Origin: Choristoneura fumiferana
Lineage: Eukaryota; Arthropoda; Insecta; Lepidoptera; Tortricidae
NCBI RefSeq assembly: GCF_025370935.1
Contig: NC_133474.1
Coordinates: forward strand, 21,167,560-21,231,559
Direction: 5' to 3'
Length of the DNA: 64,000 nt
Under the pieces are notes generated by a model. It did no database searches, was not told the origin of the DNA, and saw nothing but the letters and a program-made list of their open reading frames with translations. Every line of letters starts with the position of its first letter. Position 1 is the stretch's first letter. Made by a program: the position numbers and the translations under genes. Below are positions 56,345-64,000 of the stretch, one piece after another.

Positions 56345-56420
56345 CACATAACACAAGCTTTGCTTACGTTGGGACTAGGTTAATTGGTGTCAAGTGTCCC
56401 GTGATATTTATTTATTGAAA
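56345..56420 (+). mobile_element. SINE S2, 3' end fragment
   Basis: GCTTTGCTTACGTTGGGACT, AGGTTAATTGGTGTCAAGTG and TCCCGTGATATTTATTTATT are the last ~70 bp of S2. Block 1 keeps only the final GTGTCATGTGTCCCGTG at about 46,400, showing a deletion there. Confidence 0.55.
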
Positions 56421-56917
56421 TTGCCGAAGAATCAAAACCTATTTCATTTTGTTCTAGAAGGGTGCCTTATTTCGCATAACATTAATTGTCCTAATATGAA
56501 TTCGCATAATAGATTTGGCATGACATAATTGTGCATAAAAAACATCACTTATTGCATAATATATAAAAACTAATATCTATAAATGTTAAAATGTTAAGTA
56601 TTAGCCCAATAATAGATCATTTTAGTAGTATTTCCTTTCTCAGATCTAATTGATTAAATAAAACAATATGGACAATCCTATACCTATCCACATTATGCGC
56701 ATTTACATTATGCGTATTCAGTTATGCGGATTAATAATTATGCGAAATAAACATTTTCAATTAGGAACATTTATTTTATGCGAATTAATATAGACCCGTC
56801 CTAGAAACTTGAAATTTGGTGTGAAGGTAAATCGTATAGCACAACTATTTAATAAGAAAACTCTGAAAATCTTAATTTTTCATGTCTATGTTTAAACATT
56901 TAAAAATGACCACACTG

Positions 56918-56919
<2 letters not shown>

Positions 56920-56955
<36 letters not shown>

Positions 56956-56975
56956 GCACGCACGCACGCACACAC
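56920..56975. repeat. (CA)n/(CGCA)n microsatellite
   Basis: About fifteen CA units, four CGCA units and more CA. In block 1 the same site (about 47,404) holds only about eight CA units. Confidence 0.9.
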
Positions 56976-57979
56976 AGCGTAGGTATATAGGTTTTTAACT
57001 AAATGTAAACAAAACAACGTCAATTCAATATTGGTGTTTAAATATTGAAATAACCCCATTAAATTATCTAACCATCTCTCTCTCTAAGCTGTTTAAAATA
57101 TAAAGACAGACGACCGATACGTTTTGAATAACATAGGGCATTATTCTTGTCACAAAAAAAATACCTGTGCGTTTCAAAAATATCCGTCTTGAATTTAAAT
57201 TCTGTACCATTTAAAGAGCCCTTTGATACTAACTTTTCAATCGTAAAGGTAACTTGACGGGTTAAAGCCCGAGTTCACAAATATCTTAAATGAAAACATA
57301 AAAAGTTCACGGTTCACCTTTTAAATTCTACAGACTGTAGCGTATACACTTTATAAGGAACTTGTGTACGAAATTGAAACAAGGCTGGAATATCTCAAAA
57401 AGTCAGAAGCCACTAAAAAATGATTCCTAACTCCAACTCAAAGAGCTCCGAAGTTTCACAGCGCACGTGTATTTTCTCGTTGGAAATTAAAGGAAAGCCT
57501 TTGGTTAATTAAATTTATCCATTCAATGCTACACTTTTGATTCTACATTTTTGCGGTTTCCCCAGTAAATTTAACCCTTTCTTGCGCGAATTAATTGAGT
57601 TTTTGTCGTTATTGTGATTGGAGGTAGGCGATCGAAGTTTGCCAGCTATTTAAGGGTTAATAATGGTTGCAGCGGCTTTTGGGCGTTGTAAGGGTTCTGT
57701 AAATCAAATTAACTATCAATGGGTCGTTTCGAATCGAAGAGTTTGCGTCGCCTTTGAAGAGCGATCCCGAATTTGGTTGAAGGCGACGTTTAATTTTAAT
57801 TTTCAAAAAATATTTTAAATTATTATTTACAATTGAAGCGTTAACTGGGCCAGCAACTATTTGGAGAATAAACAAAATTGAACATTTTGAAATTGCACCC
57901 AAACACAATACAATGAAAATATAAGAAAACTGTCAATTGTTTTTAACAGGCTATTATTACTAGTTTCATTTGTAACTTT

Positions 57980-58385
57980 TTTTTATTCGACTGGATGGCA
58001 AACGAGCAAGTGGGTCTCCTGATGGTAAGAGATCACCACCGCCCATAAACATCTGCAACACCAGGGGTATTGCAGATGCGTTGGCAACCTAGAGGCCTAA
58101 GATGGGATACCTCAAGTGCCAGTAATTTCACCGGCTGTCTTACTCTCCACGCTGAAATTCAAATTCAAATTCAAATGATTTATTCAGTAAATAGGCCGCA
58201 ATGGCCACTTTTACACGTCATTTTTTAAACTACCAGCGCTTTCGGAAACACCATCATTGCCAAGAAGAATGTGCCGACGATGCTTAGAAGAAACACAACA
58301 GTGCAAGCACTGCTGCTTCACGGCAGGATTAGCGAGCAAGATGGTGGTAGCAATCCGGGCGGACCTTGCACAAGGTCCTACCGGG
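57980..58385 (-). mobile_element. Repeat Z, reverse copy split by another insertion
   Basis: The 3' end (GACTGGATGGCAAACGAGCA) is at the left and the 5' part (CACAACAGTGCAAGCACTGC through GACCTTGCACAAGGTCCTAC) at the right. Between 58,153 and 58,285 an unrelated stretch starts with AAATTCAAATTCAAATTCAA and continues GGCCGCAATGGCCAC; it looks like the 3' tail of another LINE inserted into Z. Confidence 0.6.
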
Positions 58386-58869
58386 ATCCTTTCGACTGCC
58401 ATAATTTTATAAGTCATAATGTAATGTTTGTCATAATTATTGTTAGTCATAATTTCTTTTTCCCCTGAAACTGTACATTTTTCATAAATTCATTTTAAGG
58501 GTATCTTTAAATTCTTCAGGCATATTTCAGGTTATTAGGTTACTTTAATTAACAGAACGCCCGCGACGCGCGAAATTGAGGACACCTTGTATAATTCACC
58601 CAAGTAATTTAAAATATATGTTAAGGGCGTTAAATAAGGAATTACGAACGAGGCATTAGAAGCTCGAAGTGAGGAATATATAACCTCCTGGCTTAAACCT
58701 GAACCTGGCCAAAGAAAGGAAGTAATTGGTATATAGTTGTATGTACTACGAATAATAACCTAATCAACAAAAAGTTTGATTTTGCGTCGGGGGTTAAAAA
58801 AAAGTTTATTTATAATGCACTTATATAGGCTTACGCAAAAAAAATCCTTGAGTTTTATTTAGGGTTTGC

Positions 58870-59131
58870 ATGCAGCCTTAAATGGCAAATGACCTTGGTG
58901 GCAATGGGCCACATCGCTCGAAGAACAGATAACCGTTGGGGGAGAAAAGTTCGAGTGGCGACCACGAACCGGAAGACGAGGCGTTGGCAGGCCTCCTACC
59001 AGGTGGACTGACGACATCGTGAGAGTTCCGGGAAATCGGTGGATGCAAGTGGCGAGTTGTCGTTCATTGTGGCGGTCTAAGGGGAGGCCTTTGTTCAGCA
59101 GTGGACGTCTTCCGGCTGATGATGATGATGT

Positions 59132-59165
<34 letters not shown>
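58870..59165 (+). mobile_element. RTE-clade LINE, C-terminal fragment and (GATGAT)n tail
   Basis: In one frame it reads GHIARRTDNRWGRKV; after a one-base shift it reads EWRPRTGRRGVGRPPTRWTD, then DI. That arginine-rich stretch and TRWTDDI are typical of the end of RTE-type reverse-transcriptase proteins in Lepidoptera. It closes with GGCCTTTGTTCAGCAGTGGA and a GATGAT tail. The frameshift and short length make it dead. Confidence 0.7.
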
Positions 59166-59166
<1 letters not shown>

Positions 59167-60190
59167 CAGCCTTAGCCTACACGTGACACTGCTTACGAGC
59201 AAGTGTGATGAATCATTTAAAAATAAGTACCGATTCGTCACCCCGAGACCAGCTAGACACCAGAAGGTCCGATTACGCTACGCAACGCTTCCAACAAATG
59301 ACAAGCGAAAATTTTGCTGCTTCATAGATAACCCTGTTCCAAGGAATAATGTCGTATCTGCACGTACTCTTGGCGCACATACGACACTACTTCGGCAACT
59401 GGGTGGATACGGGCTTAACAAACCGTGGTTAAATTGATAGATTAACCACAGTTTTGCAAATCACGACACGCTCTAATGTTTGTATTGTGGACGTTATTGC
59501 TTTTCGTTAATTTCGGGGAAATGGTAGTTCGGGCTCTTGGGGCTAATGAACGTATCATTTTTGGTAGGAATGTTTTGGAGCGAGTTTAAATATTAATTTC
59601 GGCTTTAGCAGCTCTGCTTCTTCTTTAACATACTGCAGCTAGTCACAGTATTAAATTAGATGGTTCTCTGCCTTTACGCAAAATTATTGTTTGCTAAATG
59701 TTTCATTTGCCAACTATGTCATTTCCCAACTCTTTTTTGTTGAAATCTGTTATTGTTTGTTTTGCAAGTAATTTTGAAATTCGATAGTTAGATATTATTA
59801 GGTATTTTTAAATTTAATTGTAATTTCGTTTACTTTTTAAATAACATTACTCAGGTACGAGTAGTTAAATCATAATTATTTTCAACAGTACGGGACTCAT
59901 AAACATACATTTATCTGTCTGTCTGTCATTGTCAGTAACAGCTAACTATTTAAAATGACCCCCACACTGCGAATATTTTACTTAGGACATGGGCTAACAC
60001 TAGTTATTCTTATTTAGATACTATATAACAAATTTGTACGGAGCTTAGATGCACGAGTCCGGCTCGAACTTGACCGCTTTTCTTGCTATTTAGTGTGACC
60101 GATAGTTTTTTATCGTCCAACTTCTCTCTTACTAGGTACACTTAAAAAGTTTGATAATGTCGTTCGAAGCACGAAACAAAAGATCAGTTC

Positions 60191-60417
60191 TCGCTCGCTA
60201 ATCCTGCCGTGAAGCAGCAGTGCTTGCACTGTTGTGTTTCGGCGTGGAGAGTAAGACAGCCGGTGAAATTACTGGCACTTAAGGTACCCCATCTTAGGCT
60301 CTAGGTTGGCAAAGCATCTGCAATACCCCTGTTGTTGCAGATGTTAATGGGCGGTGGTGATCTCTTACCATCGGGAGACCCACTTGCTCGTTTGCCATCC
60401 AGTCGAATAAAAAAAAA
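60191..60417 (+). mobile_element. Repeat Z copy
   Basis: CTCGCTAATCCTGCCGTGAA to CTCGTTTGCCATCCAGTCGA, then AATAAAAAAAA. 5'-truncated relative to 54,291-54,540. Confidence 0.6.
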
Positions 60418-61299
60418 GTATTCCTTTTCTTCTTCATTTGAATCTTCAGAAACATAAGAAACTGAAGTCCCGCGCGATACTAACATTCTAGTTGTACTGT
60501 ACTAGGTACTCAACCCCTCAAGACATTGAATTTCCAAAAAATCCATCCCCATGCGCGGCATAAACAACAATGACACGCATATCTGCGTCACTTCCTCCAT
60601 AAACAAACGTTAGGGCAGCGGTTCTCAAAACCCGGCCTAAAATTATTGTTATTTTTAAAACAGACACATTTGCCGAATCCGAACTTGATATGCCCTCCAA
60701 GGCAAAGGGTGGTATCTCAAAAAAATCACTTGAGTTATTTATAGGTACCATTGTGTAGCTTAACCTGTCCTCTCCCAGAGGCACAAATTTGTGCCCAAAT
60801 TCCTTTGATCCTGTTATCCTGGGAGTTGACAGATTAAGACATTCTGCATGGGATGGTAGAAATGACTTAAGTGTTTTTTAGATACCGCCTTTTGCCTTAA
60901 GGGCGTATACCAAAACGTCCGGTCAAGTATGAGTCAGACTCGCGCACCGAGAGTTCCGCACATCTCTGAATAAGCTGTCAGAATGACAGTTCCGTACATT
61001 TGACAGCAAAAAAAATCTTTGGTAGGTAATTTTGTAAAAAAAAATGACTGGTAACATCTCACATTGAAGGAAGGGGATATAGTCACGTCATATTATTATT
61101 ATATATTTCATATATCTGAAATGGCAGTTTTGAATTAGATTTGTCATTCAGATAGCTGGCTCTTTTACTAAGGCTTCTTTTTATAAACATCGTAAATGCC
61201 AAAATTGACTAAGTGCTACTGCTAAGTGTAAAAAACATCAATTTTAGTTACCCCGGCTTTTACGGTCGTATACAAGCCACGGTACTCGCAAACGTTTGG

Positions 61300-61440
61300 G
61301 TAACACTGCCTTAGGGACGTCAGCGCGCCGTGGCGGCCGGCGATCGACTGTGATGTAAATGACGTCACGTGGCCGGAAGCAGTTGGGTGGGGGGTCGCTG
61401 GCGCACGCGATTGGACACTTCCGCTGGGATACATAATGCG
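61300..61440. promoter_or_regulatory. CpG-rich patch with CRE and E-box
   Basis: A GC-rich island in AT-rich DNA, with an exact CRE TGACGTCA at 61,360-61,367 overlapping an E-box CACGTG at 61,366-61,371, plus many CpGs. The combined TGACGTCACGTG is a strong-looking CREB/bHLH site. Whether it is a promoter, an enhancer of the Sox gene or an unrelated island cannot be told. Confidence 0.35.
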
Positions 61441-61632
61441 CGTGATTTGGCTATTTATTGACTTATGGTTTTTCGTAAGGGTGTTCAATATCAAATAAGG
61501 GAATTTTACTTTCCTATTTCTTTTTTTTCACACTGGTGTTTACCCGCAGCTTCTCACGCGTAAATCATAAGATTCCGCAGTTGAATTGAAATTACGGGAA
61601 ATTAATTAAATTCCCATGTGAATTCCCAAAAA

Positions 61633-62300
61633 TTGGTCAAGTGCGAGTCGGACTCGTAAATGAAGGGTTCCGTAAACAGTTCAGTACAAGTTTTTCTTAA
61701 TTCTTCTAATATAAGTTTTTTTTTGCTCACTGTACTTTATGCCCCTGGTTACCAAAGTACTCGTGAAGACGACAAACGAGTTTAAACTCGATGCGGTCGT
61801 GTCGTTTATCACAGAGTTCATATCATCATTGTCATCGGATTTATACATGCGTGTAAAATTTCAGCGCAATCGGTTGAAGATATCCACTTCAAATTTGAGT
61901 TGAAAGATTCCACCCGAGCAAACATAGTTACATTAGGTACACTGCAAAGAAATATAATGCTTGTAATAAGTTTTTCTTAAAAAAACATTTTTAATACAAG
62001 TTTTTTTAGCCGAATGTACTTTTTGTTGACTGTACTTGCACTGTCGTCTAAACTACATATCTGTACCAAATTTCCAGTCGGTACTATTAACTATTGAGGA
62101 GTTCCCTCCTGCAGAGACGATCCTGGCAGGACCACCAAGATGTCACTACTAGATTATTGTATTTTCACCAAATTTACATAAGTATGCAAAATTTCAAGTC
62201 GATCGGACCACTGGAGGCGGGTCAAATTTAGCTTCCAAGATTTGAGCAAAACAAACAATAAATAAACAAACAGGGCAAGCTAAAGAAAAGCTTCTAAAAA
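61633..62300 (+). repeat. Repeat E, longest copy region
   Basis: It starts GGTCAAGTGCGAGTCGGACT (then AAGGGTTCCGTA) and contains the 61,974-62,300 section homologous to 8,479-8,765 and 9,168-9,477. A partial direct duplication is likely, since AAGTTTTTCTTAA occurs at both 61,690 and 61,970. Confidence 0.6.
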
Positions 62301-62879
62301 TATCGCCGAAATTTAAGCACTTGTGCAAGTATTTCGAATAAAAAACAATTTGTATTCTCATCCTCTTTGGTTCTGGCTGTTTGGTTCTGAAGCCATTGCC
62401 CGCAACTTGCCGCGCGCAGCTAAAAAAATATATCTGTCAACTCTGTTCATTCGCGGGAAATTCGGCGGACTTCGTATGTTGTGTAATTAAATAATAAGAA
62501 GCTCGACTAGTGTGAATAAATTTTAAACTGTATTATAAACCTTGTAAATATTTAGTGTTAAATACTTAGTATGATTTTTTAGTGTAAAAAACAATACGTA
62601 AACATAGTGATTAATACGGTGTGGATTTGGCGAGCGCTTTATCTCAGTTTGCTTCATTGAGGTTTGTGGTTCCTAAATTGCTTTATTAATTTTGCACAAA
62701 AACGAATAAACCACACAATAAGACAGTCACTATATTATACTATCGAAGCTTTTATAAAACATCATTAAAATCGCAAACTTAAAGGTAAATATTCAAACGA
62801 CATAGCTACCCGTTGCTAGGCGACTCGGTCGCCTTAGCAACGGCTAATAACGCCTAGCAACCAAAAAACGCTGAAAAAA

Positions 62880-63100
62880 ACACGTTTCTTGTATGACGAC
62901 CCCCTTTAATTTGTAACTTTATTTTATTTTTAGTATTTGTTGTTATACATAATCTGTGAAAATTTCAAGTGTCTAACTTTTACGGCTTCAGAGATAGAGC
63001 CCAGACGGACAGACGGACAGACAGACAGACAAACAGACAGACAGCGGAGTCTCAGTAATAGGGTCCCGTTGGCACCCTTTGGGTACGGAACCCTAAAAAT
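62880..63100 (+). repeat. TACGGAACCCTAAAAA-type dispersed repeat
   Basis: It contains TAGTATTTGTTGTTATACAT, CATAATCTGTGAAAATTTCA, a run of GACGGACAGACAGACAGAC, and ends GGGTACGGAACCCTAAAAA. Decayed pieces of the same type occur at 22,500-22,570, 36,330-36,415 and 39,400-39,485. Confidence 0.6.
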
Positions 63101-63261
63101 GATACTGTGGTCATTTGGCAAAACACCTGCATTCAATTTCATATTTCTAATCCTTGGTTGATTTTTTTAAATTTTATACTGATTCCGTAGGAATATCAGA
63201 ATAAGTAGTCTATGTTACTATGGATGTCCAGCTATCTACAGAAGTCATAATATCAGAAGTA

Positions 63262-63330
63262 TTAATTAGGACGTCCACTGTTGGTCATAGACCTCCAGTC
63301 CGGTCGGAAGCGGCCTGCATCCACCGTATT
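63262..63330 (-). mobile_element. RTE LINE 3' fragment
   Basis: GGACGTCCACTGTTGGTCAT then AGACCTCCAG is the reverse complement of the RTE 3' end seen at 59,080-59,110; GCGGCCTGCATCCACCG continues it. Confidence 0.5.
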
Positions 63331-63399
63331 TCTACATTATGTCCCTATATTTAATAGTTTCCGCAGCGCACGCGATGAAAGACATTTTATGACCATTTA

Positions 63400-63595
63400 T
63401 TTTACACCTTGGGTTACATTATTGAAGTTTTTGTTACGGATCCCTAATTTTTTTAAATATTATATAGCCTATGTTACTCGGAGATAGTGTAACTTCCCAA
63501 CGGTGAAAGAATTTTTTTAATCGATTCAGTAGTTTCGGAGCCTATTCAATGCAAACAAACAATCAAATCTTTCCTCTATAATATTAGTGTAAAGA
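63400..63595 (-). mobile_element. Helitron-like element, reverse copy
   Basis: TATATAGCCTATGTTACTCG, CAGTAGTTTCGGAGCCTATT and CTCTATAATATTAGTGTA are the Lepidoptera Helitron sequence read backwards, with its 5' end (TACACTAATATTATAGAGG) at the right. Confidence 0.5.
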
Positions 63596-64000
63596 AGAAT
63601 ACTTAATAGAAATTATGTACCTATTCTACATTACAGATACATTATATTAGTTATAATTAATCAAAAGACAGCCATTGTTTCCCATTCCATTAATCACTCG
63701 AAACAATTCTTTCAATGAACAATACATTACAAATATATAAAAAGAATAATCGTCTATCTTGCGTCAATTAGCGTAATTATATGTTGTAACATTAAAAACA
63801 CACATTCGTATACGTAAACCGACATTCAGTTAATCTACATAAGCACATAACAAATATACAGTTCATACTTATATACATATCCCTGTCAACAATAACTCAC
63901 TACACCGGTTACTGTAATATAAATCTTATTGTAATGTGTTAAGAGTTGCTCAATCCGCATTATGTCACAGTACACATTGCGAAACAATAACCTAATTATG

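Larger units (their letters stand above)
48299..57322. repeat. Large duplicated block, copy 2 (9.02 kb, right of the gap)
   Basis: Collinear with 40,141-48,198. It starts at the gap and ends at GTTCACGGTTCACCTT, where copy 1 runs into the gap. It lacks the SINE at 46,532 and the hairpin segment at 47,003, and has about 2 kb (54,291-56,340) not in copy 1. Confidence 0.9.
51150..64000 (-). other. SoxB upstream intron, no further exon recognised
   Basis: Translations of all frames show no HMG-box signature (for example RPMNAFMVWS) and no other convincing exon. The stretch holds the rest of block 2, repeats A, T and Z, RTE and LINE ends, and a CpG-rich patch at 61,300-61,440. Confidence 0.45.

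Noticed and set aside
61222..61494. 90-codon minus-strand frame over the CpG-rich patch, as a possible Sox exon
   Set aside because: No HMG-box or other Sox-like sequence and no convincing splice sites at the borders.

Overview
This is nuclear DNA from an insect, almost certainly a ditrysian moth or butterfly. The evidence is an AT-rich background, GT-AG introns, and many dispersed repeats of types common in Lepidoptera: tRNA-derived SINEs with ATGATG tails, Helitrons starting CTAATATTATAAATGC and ending CTAGT, RTE-type LINE ends and many foldback MITEs. Nothing prokaryotic is present. The species cannot be named from the sequence. Only two genes can be supported; both lie on the minus strand.

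Layout. 1-7,058: intergenic, with TIR/foldback elements and a 171-bp tandem repeat. 7,059-12,189: a complete six-exon gene for a SAM-domain protein of about 461 aa and unknown function, carrying two single-base homopolymer frameshifts. 12,190-31,408: about 19 kb of intergenic DNA made largely of nested SINE, LINE, MITE and Penelope/retrozyme-like debris. 31,409-31,861: the terminal coding exon of a SoxB-group transcription factor, most like Sox21b. 31,862-51,012: its repeat-filled intron. The preceding 45-codon exon appears twice (42,805-42,942 and 51,013-51,149), because about 8-9 kb of sequence is present in two diverged copies on either side of an exact 100-N gap. This looks like two haplotypes placed end to end rather than a biological duplication. 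51,150-64,000: more Sox intron or upstream DNA; the HMG-box exon is not in the window and should lie beyond 64,000.

The most unusual signal is a set of short repeats (families A, B and T below) that share a hammerhead-ribozyme-like core: a CUGANGA-like box, one spacer base, a hairpin, then GAAAC and a GUC/GUA site in which the ACGCGT, ACATGT or ACGT bases form a short palindrome. In family B the hairpin stem covaries between copies. One insertion of family A and one of family T each have a 13-bp target-site duplication and share a terminal tail, pointing to retrotransposition of ribozyme-bearing, Penelope-like or retrozyme-like elements. Other notable items are a SINE with a twin-priming-type inversion and perfect 9-bp target duplication, a 386-bp inverted repeat 147 nt upstream of the last Sox splice acceptor, and a SINE present in only one of the two haplotype-like copies.
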